Source: CAWAND01 sp963727915
GTDB lineage: Bacteria > Chloroflexota > Anaerolineae > Anaerolineales > E44-bin32
DNA: 64,000 bases
Direction of reading: 5' to 3'
Assembly (NCBI GenBank): GCA_963727915.1
Contig: CAVSID010000002.1
Span: forward strand, 62,001 to 126,000
Shown: positions 34,801 to 49,800 of the stretch, one piece after another
Numbering within the stretch: position 1 is the stretch's first letter
Layout: every line of letters starts with the position of its first letter
Position numbers and translations under genes: made by a program
The notes under the pieces: generated by a model
The model's input: only the letters and a program-made list of their open reading frames with translations
Told to the model about the DNA's origin: nothing
The model's database searches: none

Positions 34801-37800
34801 CACAGGTCGTGATTTGGAACGATACATCTTATGAGGACGGTATCGACATCACGTCTGAGCAGTTCTACGCCCGGTTGGCCACAGACGAGAAGATGCCCAC
34901 GACCTCTCAGGCCACCGTAGCCTCGTTCGAGAAAGCCTTCGAACCCATGGTGGCCGCCGGACGGTCGGTTCTGGCTGTGGTTGTGAGTGATCAGCTCTCG
35001 GGAAGCTACCAGTCTGCCGTGCAGGCCAAAGAGATGTTTCCCGGCGCCAACATTGAGGTCTTCAATTCCGAGACCGTGGCTATGGCCTTGGGCTTCCAGG
35101 TCGTGGCCGCCGCCCGCGTGGCGTCCGAAGGCGGGTCGCTGCAGGCCGCCCTGGAAGCCGCCAGGTTGGCGCACGATCGCACCGGACTCCTGATAGTGGT
35201 TGACACCCTCGAGTTCCTGCACCGAGGCGGGCGTATCGGAGGCGCAGCCCATCTTCTGGGCACAGCCCTTAATCTAAAACCCTTGCTCGAAGTCCGGGAT
35301 GGTCGCGTCGAGGCAGTCGAACGGGTTCGGACTAGGACCAAGGCCCTGGCCAGGCTCCTGGACATTCTTGAATTCGCGGGTTGGCGATCAGCGTCCGCTC
35401 CAGGTGGCCGTGCACCACACTGGCGTAGAAGAAGGGGCAAACGATCTTGGGGCAACGCTCCAGGAACGCTTCGCTCCGGACGAAATGTTCACCACCATCA
35501 TTCCGCCTGCGGTTGGCGTGCACGTCGGTCCGGGGGCCATCGGCGTCGCCTACGGCTTCGGTATCTAGATCATCACGCGAACTTCTTCGCCGGCGGCGGC
35601 TGACACACGGGCCGCCGCCGTGCGCGCAACCGTCCAGGAGGTGGGGTCGCCCGATGGTAAAATGAGCGCAACCTGCCCGGCTTCTGGGAAAGCAAACTTG
35701 TCGCAGATCCGGCTTGCGTAAGCCGGCCCATGAGCATCACCCCTTGTCACGTTTGGTCGTTTGCCGGCTGCCACGTGCATGGAGGCCACCCCAGCTTGGA
35801 CATCTGGACCACCATTCACCCAAACACGGTTGCCTTGGTCCTCGACGGTTCGTTCCCTCTCAACGCTTCGCCGGCCCTCTGGCCGACCCATCTCAGCTTG
35901 ATTGCCCAACCAGGCGTAGTTGATCAGCTCTTCCGTGCACTGTTGGCGCTGGCCGCCCTCGTGTTTCTGGCGGTCGAAGGCGCCCTGATCTACGCCGTAT
36001 TCCGTTTCCGCCATAAGGAGGACAACCAGTCAGGGCCCGAGATTTCGCCTCGCCCCGGCCTTGAAATCGTCTGGACCTTGATCCCCGCCGTTTTGGTGAT
36101 TGTGATCGCTGTCTTCTCGCTTCGAGTGCTGGCTGCCCCATCGACCGGCTACCTGGCGGGCGATGATTCGGCGGTGGGGCAAGACACGGCTGAAGCGGGG
36201 CGGGTTGTCTTCATGACCTACGGGTGCTCAGCCTGCCATTCGCTCAAAGCGGTGGGCGCTAAGGGTACTGTCGGGCCAAGCCTCAACGGAGTGGGATCCT
36301 GGGCCGGGACGACTGTGGCTGGCATGGATGCCGAGGCCTTCCTACATCAGGCCATCCTCGATCCAGAGGCGCATATCGCAGTCGGATATCAAAGCGGGAT
36401 CATGCCTACCAACTTCTCGACTCGACTTTCGCCTGCCCAGCTGTCCGGGCTGGTGAAGTTCCTCATGGCGCAAAAGTGAGGCTTTGGAACGTGGCGCTTG
36501 GGTTGTAACCCGCCGGTCTTGGCCCGCGCCGTGGTAGGATGGGCAGGCTTAATCCGCCTTGGCCGTTGGCGGACAGCGGCCGGATCACACCGTGCCCATG
36601 CCGCGTGCCATGAACTCAGCCGTGATAACCTGCAACTACCCGTGTGACCGGGAGCGTTTGAATCGGTTCTGAGGGTTCATCTTTGGCCAAAGTCGGCCAA
36701 GTCGCGCCGCCTGGAGTCGAGAACTGAGCTTTCCCGAGGATCAATCAACTGAGAGGGCTTCTGACGCCATGACCACATCCCCTCACCAGCAACCTCGTCT
36801 GCCGGACGCCCGCAAGTTCCGCTGGCTCGCCCTGGCGGCCGCCGTGATGACCTTCTTGCTGATCGTCGTCGGTGGCATCGTGCGCGTCACGGGCTCAGGG
36901 CTTGGATGCCCGGATTGGCCATTGTGCTACGGGCAGATCATTCCGCCGCTGCAGTTTGCATCGATCATCGAATACTCGCATCGCCTAACGGCCTCCCTCA
37001 CGTCGCCGTTGATTGTCGCCACGACATTGGTGGCCTGGCTGCGCTACAAGAAGGCCGCATGGGTATTCTGGCCGTCGGTGGCCTCGCTGGTTCTACTCTT
37101 GGTGCAGGTGTTGCTGGGTGGCCTGACGGTGGTTATGGAGCTTCCGCCGACCATCGTGGCGGTACATCTGGCAAACGCGCTCTTGATCCTGGCGCTCCAA
37201 GTGCTAGTGATGGTGGGGGCATTTCGCATTCACCAGCGCAGCGACGAGGCGCCGTCCTTCTCCCTGGCAGATCCCTTGGCCAGACTGGCAGCGTCGACCA
37301 CGGCCACCGTGTTTCTCTTGCTGGTTAGTGGTGCCCTGGTCACATCGACCGGCGCCGACACGGCATGTGCCGGGTGGCCACTCTGCGATGGGGGGATTTG
37401 GCCAGCCGGCCTGCTCGGACAGATCCACATGCTGCATCGGTTCATCGCAGCCCTGGCTGGACTGATGATCTTGGGGCTGGCTTGGGCGGCATGGCAGCGC
37501 CGACGTGATAAGCCGCCGGTGGCTATCGCCGGAGTTGTGACGGCCGTCCTCCTGCTGGGTCAGGTTCTTGTGGGTGCCGCCAACGTGCTGAACGGTTTTC
37601 CCCCAGGCTTGGGTGGGTTACATGTCGCCACAGCCACGGCGGTTTGGGGAAGCCTGATCCTCACACTGGCCCTGGCTGGGGAGCGGAAGCAGCCGGGGCT
37701 TGATTCTGGCGCGGATCAACCCATTCCCCAATCCCCGGGATCGCTCGGCGACTACATTGCGCTCATGAAGCCCATCATCATCGGGCTGCTGTTAGTGACC

Positions 37801-40800
37801 ACGCTGGCGGCCATGATCGTAGCCGGACATGGGTGGCCGGACTTGGGCCTTGTGGCATGGACCATGCTTGGTGGCACCCTGGCCGCAGGGGGTTCGAGTG
37901 CTCTCAACCAATACATCGATCGCGAGCTCGATTTGAAAATGCAGCGGACATCCGGCCGACCTCTACCGGGGGGCAGGCTTCGAGCCGCTGAAGCGGTCGC
38001 CTTCGGCCTTGCGCTGTCGATCGCCAGCTTCTACATCCTGGCCGTCTTCGTCAATCTACTCAGCGCGGTTCTGGCTTTGGCTGGGATCCTGTACTACGTC
38101 ATCTTCTACAGCATGGGTCTAAAGCAGGCCACAACCCACAACATCGTCATTGGGGGAGGCGCGGGGGCGATCCCTCCGTTGGTGGGTTGGGCAGCCGTCA
38201 GCGGGGGTCTTTCAGCCGGCGCCTTCTTCCTTTTTGCGCTTGTCTTCTTCTGGACGCCCCCCCATTTCTGGGCTCTTGCTCTGGTGCGACGCAAGGACTA
38301 CGCAAAGGCGGGCGTACCGATGCTGCCCGTTGTGTACGGCGAGCGCGAGACCCGGACTGAGATCTTCCTCTATACATTGCAGGTCGTAGCCTTGACCCTG
38401 TTGATGCCGGTTGCCCATATTGGAGGTTGGATCTACCTGCTGCTGGCCGTCGGTCTGGGGGGCTTGCTGTGCTACTACGCTTGGCAGCTTCTCAGGCAAG
38501 GCGGGAACAAGAGCGCCTGGATGATGTACAGGTACTCCAGCCTCTACTTGGCGCTTATTTTCACGGCTCTCGTGGTCGACACCCTCGTCCGGTTCTGAGG
38601 CATCTCCCGGACAAGCTTTGGTGGCCCGCGGCCTGGCAGCGACACTTTCGGCGAACAAGACCTTCCAGGGATGTTTCAGGATTCCTGGAGCAGATAAAGC
38701 AGGTCCGCCAGGATGGACTCGGGTTCGGTGCCGTAGGGGTACCGAGTGACCAATCTCCCCTGGCGATCGATCACGAAAACCGTCGATGTGTGGTCGAGCG
38801 TGTAACTCAGGGAGCCTGGGCCAGAGGTAGCTTTCTTCTCGACGGCGACGTCGTATGCGTCTTCCACCGCCTGAAGCGGGTCCCCGTCGGCAACGATGCC
38901 GATAAACTTGGGGTCATAGGCATCGAGGTAGCGGCGGAGCTCACTAGCCGTGTCGCGGGCCGGGTCCACGCTGATCATTACGAAATCAACCCGGTTTTCG
39001 GGACGTGTGGAAAGCTTGTCGAACACCCATGAGATGTTGTACAAGGTCGCGGGATCGATGTCGGGTGAATGTGTGTAGCCAAAGTAGAGCAACACCGGGG
39101 TTCCGCGCTGTTGGCTGAGCTGAAACGTTCCGCCGCGCGTCGTGGGTAGTGCGAAATCTGGAGCTGGTATCCGCTCGTCGTATGGCTTGCCGTGCCAGGG
39201 GCTGGCCTCGGATGGCGGCGGGGCGCAAGCCCCAACCAATAACGTTGCGGTGAGTATCAAGAGCGGCCATATCGATTTTCGCACGATAGTTATCCCTCTT
39301 TCCAGCTTCGGACGGTGGCTATTCTAGCACTGTGCCCGGCGCATAGCATATGCTTGATCGAAGGCAGGCGAATTGAAAGGAGAAGGCGGCATGAAGTATG
39401 TGAACTTGGGGAGGACGGGTCTCAAGGTGTCTCAGCTGTGCATGGGCACCATGCAGTTTGGATGGACGGCGGACGAGCCCACGTCCTACTCCGTGTTGGA
39501 TGCCTCATTTGAAGATGGCATCACGTTTCTCGACACAGCTGATGTCTATTCTCGATGGGTCGAAGGCAACCCGGGAGGCGTGGCAGAAAGCATTGTTGGC
39601 AACTGGATGAAGCAGTCTCCGGGCCGTCGTGATCAGATCGTCTTGGCGACCAAGGTGCGCGGTCGCATGGGGGATGGGCCGAACGACGAGGGGCTCTCCA
39701 AGTTGCACATCATGCACGCCGTCGAGGAGTCGCTCAGGCGCCTGCAAACGGACACGATCGATCTGTATCAACTACATTCACCAGATCCCAACACGCCAAT
39801 CGAAGAGACCTTGGCGGCACTCGACGATCTGGTGCACCAGGGCAAGGTGCGCTACATCGGCTGCTCCAACTTCAAGGCCTGGCAGTTGATGCAGGCCCTG
39901 TGGGCCTCCGACCGCAACCGCTGGACATCGTTCTCGGCGCTGCAACCCCGTTTCCATCTCCTGCACCGCGCGGAGTACGAATCCGAGCTTCAGTCGGTTT
40001 GCCTGGAGTATGGTTTGGGTGTCATACCTTACAGCCCATTGGCGGGAGGTTTCCTGACGGGCAAATACAAGCGAGGTGAAGTGCCTCCGGCAGACTCGCG
40101 AGGTGCCCGGGGCGGGATGGCGAAATACATGGAGGATGACACCAGTTGGACGCTGCTGGACGCCTTGCACGAGATCGCCCAGAGCCATGGGGGTACGATC
40201 TCACAAGTGGCGCTGGCCTGGACGATGCGCCAACCCGCGATCACGAGCCCGATCATCGGTCCGCGTTCGGTGGACCAATTGGCAGACAACCTCGGCGCAT
40301 GCGATCTAGAGCTTTCGGAAGACGACATCCAGGGCCTGAACCAAGTCTCGCGCCTGACGTAGGGCATCCGGATCGCGGCCAAATTGAAGGCGCTCGTCCA
40401 GCCTGTTCCCACTTATGGAAAGTAGCTGGCGCGATGTTATAATCGCCAGGGCCCCGACATCGGAGGTGGGTTGACAGTTGGAGCAGGCAATCCAGGCATT
40501 TCTGACTGACCTCAAGTATGCGCAGGGGCGCGCCTCCAATACGCTTGCCGCCTACCGAGCGGACCTTGCCCAATTCTTGCGGGTGGTTACTCAGCGGGTC
40601 GGGGAAGACCCCGAAGCCCGGACGCTCACGATCGACGATATCGTTGCCTATGTCGACTGGCTTCAAACCCAGCCCTACCGTGAGTCAACCGTCGCCAGGA
40701 AGATGGCCGCCGTACGTTCGTTCATAAGGTTCGCCCGGTTCGGGGACGAGCGGGGATCAGATGCCTTGCTGAGTCGGCTGCGATCTCCGTCTTCGGCGGC

Positions 40801-43800
40801 GGGACAAAGGACACGCATTCTGACGCGCGGTGAGGTTGGGGGCCTGCTTTCCGCTCCCTCCGACAAGGGAAGAGTTAGGGATCTGCGGGACTGCTGCCAT
40901 TCTTGCCATCCTATACGCGACAGGCATCCGGGCCGAGCAAGCGGTTGGTTTGCAGACCTTTGACATAGACCTGGATCGCGGTGTGGTCCGGGTGCGCGGC
41001 GAGCCGGCGGAGAAGCCTCTGGGCCTGGCATATGGAGCGTTGCGTGTGTACCTTAAAGAAGCCCGACCCCAGCTCCTTGCCGGCCAAAGTGTCAGTTCGC
41101 TGTTTCTCAACCAGCGTGGGCGCGGGCTGAGTCGTCAGGGGCTGTGGTTGGTCGTGAAGCGCTGGGCGAATGTCGTCGGACTCAAGGGCAGCATTTCGCC
41201 CCATACACTTCGCCGGAGTCGGGCCGAACATATGCTTGAGGAGGGCTGGCGAAAGCGTGATGTCCAGCGTTTCTTGGGATTGACGAGCCCCAACACGCTC
41301 CGTTCGGAGCCGGCGAATGCCCTAGGCGGAGAGGATTGGCCTCCCGATGAGCGATGACCCCTTCTTGACGTTAGCTGAGATCGATGGCGTGGTTGCGGCC
41401 ATCCGCCAGATGACAGACTTTGTCCCACGCGTTGGCATGATCCTTGGTTCGGGGTTAGGCCCACTGGCGGATGAGGTGGATGCCGAAGCGCGCATCGCCA
41501 GCAAGGAGATCGAGGGGTGGCCGAAGGCCACCGTCGAAGGCCATGCCGGACGCCTCGTCCTAGGACGTCTGGAGGGCCAGTCGGTGTTCGTACTTCAGGG
41601 CAGGGTTCATTTCTACGAGGGACACCCGATGTCGGCCCTGGGCATGCCCGTGCGCGTCATGCAGCGCCTCGGGGCCGAGATTCTCATAGTTACCAACGCT
41701 GCCGGCGGTATCAATCAGACCTTTCGCCCGGGAGATCTGATGTTGATCACCGATCACATCAACCTGCTGGGAATGGCGGGGCAAACACCGCTCCGGGGCC
41801 CCAATTTGGACGCCTTCGGTCCGCGGTTTCCTGATATGAGCCGCGCCTACGATCGGGAATTGCTGGCCTCGGCCAGCGGGGTCGCCGAGCAGGAGGGCGT
41901 CCCATGTCACCACGGAGTCTATGTCTGTCTGGCCGGCCCATCCTTTGAGACTCCGGCTGACCTCCGATTTTTGAAAGGGATCGGCGCCGACGCTGTCGGT
42001 ATGTCCACTGTTCCGGAAGTGACGGTCGCCCGCCATGGCGGCATGCGCGTGTTAGGCGTCTCCGGGATCGCCAACAAGGCCAATATGGATGGAGAGGCCG
42101 AAACGACGCATGAAGAGGTGCTCGAAGCTTCTCGAATCATCGTCCCCAGACTGTCGACGCTCATCAAGGGGGTGCTCCGTCGACTGTAGGTCGAGAGTGA
42201 ATGGCCGAAGCGCTTATCTTGATCGAAACGTATCAGACCTGGATCTACGTGATCCTTGGCGCCGCCGGGCTCGTGTACCTGGGACTGACGCTGAAGTGGT
42301 TTGCTGTCTACCGAAACGCGCTTTTCGGCCTGGAGAGGGAACGCGCCCTCGTCTCGCTAAGTCGTTTTGGAGCCATGTCGGCGCTGGTGGTGGCTGCTTT
42401 GGTGGGCACATTCTTCACCGCCACCTTCCTCGGCCCGGCTGTCCCCTTGGGGGCGAGGCCAACTGGTGTGCCAACGTTTTCATTATTGGCAACACCCCAG
42501 ACCGGGGTGGTGGGCGAGGGAGGCACATTTGTGCCGGCCACGGAGCTCGCCCTGGGGACGCCGGAGGGCGTTGGGTGTACCAACCCGTTGGCCACCTTGA
42601 CCAGCCCTGAACCGGATGCGACGGTCACCGGGATCGTCGACGTCAAGGGTACCGCCAACATCGCCAACTTCGCGTTCTACAAATATGAGTTCCGGCTGGC
42701 AAACAGCGCCGACTCTTGGCAGGCGATTTCGGCAGGTACTACGCCAGTTCTCGACGACCTTCTCGGGAAGTGGGACACGAGCCTCGTGCCCAGCTCGGAC
42801 TATGACTTCCGGCTGGTTGTAACCGACACTTCGGGAAATGCGCCCATGCCATGCGTCATCAGGGTGCACGTGGCCCCATCCGGATAGATCTCCCCCAACC
42901 GATCAAAGGACGAGCACCATGCCGAACGCTGAAATCCGCACCGCCATTTCGAGCGACATCCCAACCCTTATGGGATTCGATCATGGGTTCAGCACCGACC
43001 ATGTCTGGCAAATGGGGTTTCGGGGGCAAGGCGACGGGATCGAAATCCAGTTCCAGGAGGTCCGACTTCCGAGGCCCATGCGAGTTGCCTACCCGCGGCC
43101 GCAGGAGGAGTTGGCCGACGAATGGAGCCGCCGATTGGCGGTCTTCGTCGCCGAGGGGGAGCCGGGACTGATGGGCTATGCCTGCCTGGTTGAAGCGCCG
43201 GCGCCAGGCGCGGTTTGGATGACGGACATCGTTGTGGATCTTCGCCACCGTCGCCAGGGGCTCGGTTCTGCGCTCGTCCGAGGGGCTTGCACCTGGGCGA
43301 AGGAACGCGGTTACAACGCCATCTTCATGGAGATGCAGACCAAGAACTTCCCCGCCATTGGCATGGCCAAGAAACTGGGAATGGGCTTCTCCGGCTACAG
43401 TGACAACTACTACCCCGACCAGGACATCGCGCTCTTCTTCTCCATGCCCATCGCGTGAATCACCGAGCACTCATGACTGAACTGCTGTTGGCGGCCCTGC
43501 GAGTTCTCAATCAAATCCTCAACGCGGGGAATGCCATCACGGCTTTCTCGCTCATGCTGTACGCCCTCACTTTCAACTCGAAAGAGCTTGTGGCCCGATC
43601 GTTCGCCATCGTTCTGGGCTGTGTGACCGTCATCTACTTCGGCGACGTCCTGGCGGGAACTACCCTGCTGGGCATCGAGATCGAAATGTGGCTCAGGATG
43701 AAGTGGATAGGGATCAGCTTCCTGCCCTCGGTTTTGCTCCATCTTTCCGACGCGTTGCTGGCATCAACCGGGCGGCCTTCCAAGGGCCGGAGGAAGCTGG

Positions 43801-46800
43801 CCGTCAGGATCAGCTATGGTCTGAGCCTTCTGGCGGTTATCGCCGTCGGCTTCTCTTCGATTGTCGTGGATGGCTTGGGCCAATCCGGTCAAACCGCCTA
43901 CCTGCAACCCGGGCCGCTATTCTGGTTGTTCAGCCTGTTCCTCGCCTTTGATTTGGGCTTTGCGGGCATCAACCTATGGCGGGCGTACCAACGCTGCCTG
44001 ACCACGACCAGCCGGCGGCGGATGAGCTACCTGATGGTCGGGGCGGTTGGCCCCGTGCTCGGAGGCGTCCCGTTTCTAACCCTGATTGGGCCTTCTCTGG
44101 GACGTTCACCGTTCATCTTTCAAACCAGCCTGGTGTTCAGCAACGGCGGCGTGGCCGTGCTCCTTGTGCTGATGGCCTACGCCGTGGCGTACTTCGGAGT
44201 TAGCATCCCGGATCGGGTGGTGAAGAGCCGGCTCTTCCAGTGGATCATGCGCGGTCCGGTCGTTGCCTCCACCGTGCTGGCGACCACCGTCATCGTCAAC
44301 CGTTTCGGCGACTTGATCGGCCTGCCGAACAGTCGTGTTGTGCCCTTCGCTATGATCGGCACCCTGCTCCTGCTCCAGTTCCTGATCACGCTCGCGCGGC
44401 CCACCGTGGAGCGGTGGCTGTTCTATGGAGAAGACCGCACCGATATCACCCGCTTGCACTTGCTGGAAGAGCGCCTGCTGACAAGTGGCGACCTGCGCCA
44501 ATATCTGGAATCCATTCTCAACGCCGTGTGCGATTTCACCGGAGCGCCTTCGTCATTCATCGCCGTCGTGGGCGAAGACGGGCTCGAGTTGGAGGTGGCG
44601 GTCGGGCCGGATGACCCGCTTCGTGGCGGGAGAAGATCTGCCGAGTCTGGTCCTGCCTGAGGATGCCGAAGATGTGGGCCCGCTCGGGACGATCTTCGCC
44701 TGGGACGTCTTTTGGCTGCTCCCCCTTCATCGACCGGATTCATCAGAGGTCATCGGCCTGTTGGGCGTGCGACCATCGACGGTCAACCGCAGTTCCAGGA
44801 GGAAGATGCCGAGGACCTGAGATTGCTGGCAGAGCGCGCGGCCGTGGCGCTCACCGACCGCCTGCTCCAACGCGAAGTCTTCCAGGTTGTTGACCGTCTG
44901 GTGCCGCAGGTCGAAGCGGTGCAGCGTATGCGGGCGGCAGCCCGCTATGGCGGGCTGGATGCGCTGACGTCCGAAGTGGAAGGCATGCACAGTGAGGCGG
45001 ATTTGGCCAACCTTGTAAAGGATGCTCTGGGCCACTATTGGGGCGGGCCCAGACTCACGCGGAGCCCTCTTCTCAGCCTGAGGGTGGTTCAGGCTGCTAT
45101 GGATGAGCACAAGGACAATCCGGTAAACGCCCTGCGCGCAATCCTGAGCCAAGCCATCGAGCATGTTCGCCCGGAAGGCGACCGCCGACTAACCGCCGAG
45201 TGGATGCTCTACAACATCCTGGAGATGAAGTTCGTCGAGGGGAGGAAGGTCCGGGATGTGGCCATGCGTCTGGCGATGTCGGAGGCCGATCTCTACCGAA
45301 AACAGCGTGTAGCCATCGAAGCGGTCGCGCAGGCCATCATGGAGATGGAGCGCCAGGCAGCCGCTCGGGCGGCGGAGGAAGGCACGCCATCGGCTGAGAC
45401 AGCTTGCACTTTGCTCGGAAAAGTGTATCCTAGGCGTGAGAGCTGGGTCATTCTTTCTACTAGTCTTGTGTCACAAGGCGGTCACGATGAGTTAGGACAG
45501 GGGTCGGCAGGCCGGTCAGGGGTATGGTCCACCGCAATCTGACGAATCCTGGTGGGCAGCGGTTCTGCAAGACGAGGGAATTCCAACACGAAAGCAAACA
45601 GGGCCGAGCGCTTCCCAAAGGTCGGGAGCGCCGCCTGCGTCTTGGGGCTCGGCCGAAGACTGGGTGTGGGCGCGCGAGCTGTACGAATTGGATGACACGG
45701 TCGATCTGCCCGTCGTGGGTTTCAATCGCGGCGGGCTTCTGGTTGAAGCGCGCTCTTTGACGCGGTTTTATCCCGGTCTCACACCTGGTGGACGTGGAAC
45801 CGTCCAGCGATGATGCCCAGCGGCACGAGGTGATGGAATCGCTGGTCGGATGCTCCATCTGTCTGAAGGTGATCGAGTTCGACCCAGAGCGGGGTCGGCT
45901 CGTTTTTTCGCAGCGGGCCGCACAGGCTGGTCCGGGGAAGCGAATTGAGCTTCTGGAAAGCCTTGACGTCGGCCAGCGAATCACTGGCAAGGTAACCAAT
46001 ATCACGGCCTTTGGAGTTTTCGTCGACCTGGGCGGTGTCGAGGGTTTGGTGCATGTTTCCGAGCTTTCCTGGGGCCGAGTACGGCATCCCAGTGACGTGG
46101 TCCGATGTGGACAGCCACTGGAAGTGGCAGTCCTTTCGATTGATCGAGATCAGGTCCGAGTAGCGTTGAGCTTGAAGGAACTCCTTCCGGATCCCTGGAA
46201 GACGGTTGATGAACGCTTCAAGGTCGGGGACCATGGTGGATGGAATCGTGACCAATGTTGTCAAGTTCGGCGCCTTCGTCGGCATCGAAGAGGGATTGGA
46301 AGGCCTGATCCATGTCTCGGAGCTGGGGGATGAGCACTACCCGGACCCCAGCGCCCTGTTGGCCGATGGTGATCACGTGCGCGTGCGCGATCATACATAT
46401 CAATGCCGAGCGCCAGACGTTTGGGTTTGAGCCTGCGCGAGGTAGCTGAGCCAGTTTTGGACGTAGAAGAAACCGGAGAGCTCGCGCGAGGCCGAGGCCT
46501 TGTCATCGTTCTGAACAATGGGATGATCGGATCCCGCCGGGCGCCCATTGTTTGCGCCCGGCGTTCTCTTGTCAAGCGGTGCTCATGAAGGCGGCAACGC
46601 GTGGCGGTTGGAAAGCCCTCAGGAAGCATGCCCAAAGATAAGCGACAGGTCAACCCGCCGAAGGGTGGATCGGATGTCGTCTGGGAGGTCTTGGAACGCG
46701 CCCTTCCCTACTTCGATGATCTCCTGGCTGTCCTGACTGCCAGTCTGGGTCTGGTCACCCTTTTGGGGCTTCTAGGCTTGACACACGGGGCGTTGATTTC

Positions 46801-49800
46801 GCCCTGGGTGAACTTGATCGAGGTCTGGCTGGGCCTCGGCGCTTGGGTCGTGCCAGTCCTTCTCGGGGTCTTTGGGCTGATCTTGATCCGTCGAAGCGTG
46901 GGGCGCCCGATTGAGATTCCCTGGCTGGTGGTCATCAGCGGGGAGATCGCCGGAACTGGCCCTGCTTGGGCTGTTGAGCGTGCTCGAGGGCCTGTCCCTG
47001 AAGCGGCGGAGAGTGGATTTGGCGGCGGCCTGGTGGGCTGGGGTGTCGGGACCCTGCTTGCCGATGGGCTGGGAATGGTCGGAGCGGGCTTGGCGCTCGG
47101 TGCTGCCTGTCTGGTGTTCGGCTTCTTCAGCCTACAGGGATTGCTCAGCAGCGTGGACTCGCTCGGCCGGCTGCTGGCCCGAGTTCAATCCGAGTCCTCA
47201 TCCGGCGGGGATCCAGGAGGGGCGTGCCCAGAAGGCGGGGCCGACCCTGCTGGGTGCTGCCCACCGGCGCGGCAAGGGACGAGCGGCTCGCCTGCCGGAG
47301 GCTTATCGTAAAGACTTCAAGCTTCCTGAAGCGCCCGATGAGCGCACGCGCGTCCCTCATGCGAGGGACGATCGGCTCCCGCCCTTGGATCTGCTCGAAG
47401 TCGGTGAAGTGGCTCGGGTCTCGGCCAAAGAGATCAATCGCGCCGCAGGTCTGATCGAGAAGACACTGGCGGATTTCGGCCTCCCAGTAAGGGTAGTGGA
47501 TTTCCGGTCCGGGCCGTCGGTCACGCAGTTCGCCGTGGAGCCCGGGTATCTGGAGCAGGCCGGACCAGATGGCACTGTGCGCAGACACAAGGTCAGAGTC
47601 TCTCAGATCTCGGGCCTCGCCAATGATCTGGCGCTGGCGCTGACAGCTCCTCGCTTGCGGATTGAAGCGCCGGTTCCGGGCCGATCTTATGTTGGCGTTG
47701 AGGTACCCAATCAGCGGGCGGCCATGGTGCGCCTGCGGCCGATCCTTGAGTTTGAAGCCTTCGCGTCCATCGGCTCGCCCTTAGCGATCGGTCTGGGCAG
47801 AAACGTTGCCGGGGCGGCGGTCGCAGCGGATCTGGCGGCGATGCCACACCTTCTGATCGCCGGGACGACGGGGTCCGGCAAGTCCGTTGCCATCACGGCT
47901 CTGGCGACCTGCCTGACGGTCAATAACTCACCCGAAGACTTGCGCCTGGTGATGGTCGACCCCAAGATGGTCGAACTTGTCCGTTTCAATGGGCTGCCTC
48001 ATCTCTTTGGCAAGGTGGAGACGGACCTGGAGCGCATCGTCGGTGTCTTGCGCTGGTGCACCGTGGAGATGGACAGGCGTTATCGGCTACTTGAGGAGGG
48101 GCGAGCCAGGGATATCAACTCCTACAATCGAAAGATCAGAAAGAGGGAGGACGGTCAAAGGCTGCCTCGAGTGGTGGTGATGATTGACGAGCTAGCTGAC
48201 TTGATGATGATGGCCCCCGATCAGACAGAGCAGACCCTGGTGCGCCTGGCGCAGATGGCGCGTGCGGTGGGGATCCATCTGGTGGTAGCCACGCAGCGAC
48301 CAAGTACCGACATCGTCACCGGCTTGATCAAGGCAAACTTCCCGGCGCGGATCTCGTTTGCCACCGCATCGGGAATCGATTCGCGGGTCATCCTCGATAC
48401 GCCCGGGGCGGAAACCCTTCTGGGCCGAGGTGATATGCTCTATCTGGCCGCAGAGTCGTCAGCCCCGGTCAGGATCCAAGGCGCCTTTGTGGACGACCAA
48501 GAGGTCGACCGACTGATTCGCTACTGGCAGAAGGACGGCCCGGGCGCCGCGCCAGAAGACGAAGAAGGATCGGCCCCGTGGGAATCGCTGCTTGTCCGCC
48601 AGGCCGTTCTCGAAGAACACGACGACATTATCGAGCGGGCGATCGCCGTGGTGACGGGTGAAGGCGAGGCCAGCGCCTCGCTCTTGCAGAGGCGCCTGCG
48701 CGTGGGCTACCCACGAGCGGCGCGCTTGATGGATGAGTTGGAGGAGCTGGGCGTGGTGGGCCGGGCACAAGCCGGGGGAAAGACGCGCGAAGTGCTTGTC
48801 GATCCGGAAGAGGATCCCCTGCTGCCTGACGATGAAACCGACGAGGCAGATTAGCGGGCTACCTTGACATTGGCACCTGTCGGCAAGTAGCATTCTTCAG
48901 TCACATCAGGAGAACGGAATGCGAGCAAACGAGAGCGTCAAGCCAAACAGGCCCACCTTGACGGATCTGCTGAGGGTTTGGTTCAAGGGACTGTTGGATC
49001 CAGTGGCGGCCTTCTTGAACCGTCTGGGCCTGGCGCCGAACACGCTGACCCTTATGGGGTTGGCAGGCAACATCGTGGGGGCCATCTTCCTGTCCCAGGG
49101 TCGCTTCCTTGTGGGCGGGGCGATCGTGTTGCTCATGGGCCCAATTGATGCCTTGGACGGGCCGATGGCGAGGCTTCGGGGTGAGCCTTCGGAATTCGGT
49201 GCCTTCGTCGAACTCGGTCACCGATCGCTACAATGAGTTGACCGTTCTGGCGGGTTTGCTGTGGTACTTCCTGGCGCAAGGTGACGTTCTGACCAGTGGT
49301 CTCATCTTCGCTGCAGCGGCTGGCTCGGTGCTGGTGTCGTACATGCGGGCTCGAGGCGAGGCGCTGGGATTTCAGGTCAAGGGGGGCATCCTCGCACCGA
49401 GTGGAGCGCTATCTGGTGCTCGTTCCGAGCCTTGTTGCTGGGATTTCCGTCCATCGGTATCGCTATCATCGCCGTGCTGGCGAACCTGACGGCGCTCCAG
49501 CGGGTCCTGCTGGTCCGCCGGCAGGCGTACGCGCGTCGGGTTGGGAAGGAATAGGCGCGAATGTACGTTGACAGCTACGGAATCCACATCGGCCTGGTCT
49601 ACATCCATTTCTACGGCATTATCGTCATGACGGGGGCGCTGGTGGGCACGTACATCGCTTCCCGCATGATCCGCCGGATGGACGACAAGGTTTCGCCCGA
49701 CATCATGTGGGACGCGCTGGTGTGGGCCCTGGTGCTGGGCGTGATCGGGGCGCGACTCTACCATGTGTTCACTCCCTCGAAGAGCCTACTGGCCACCGGA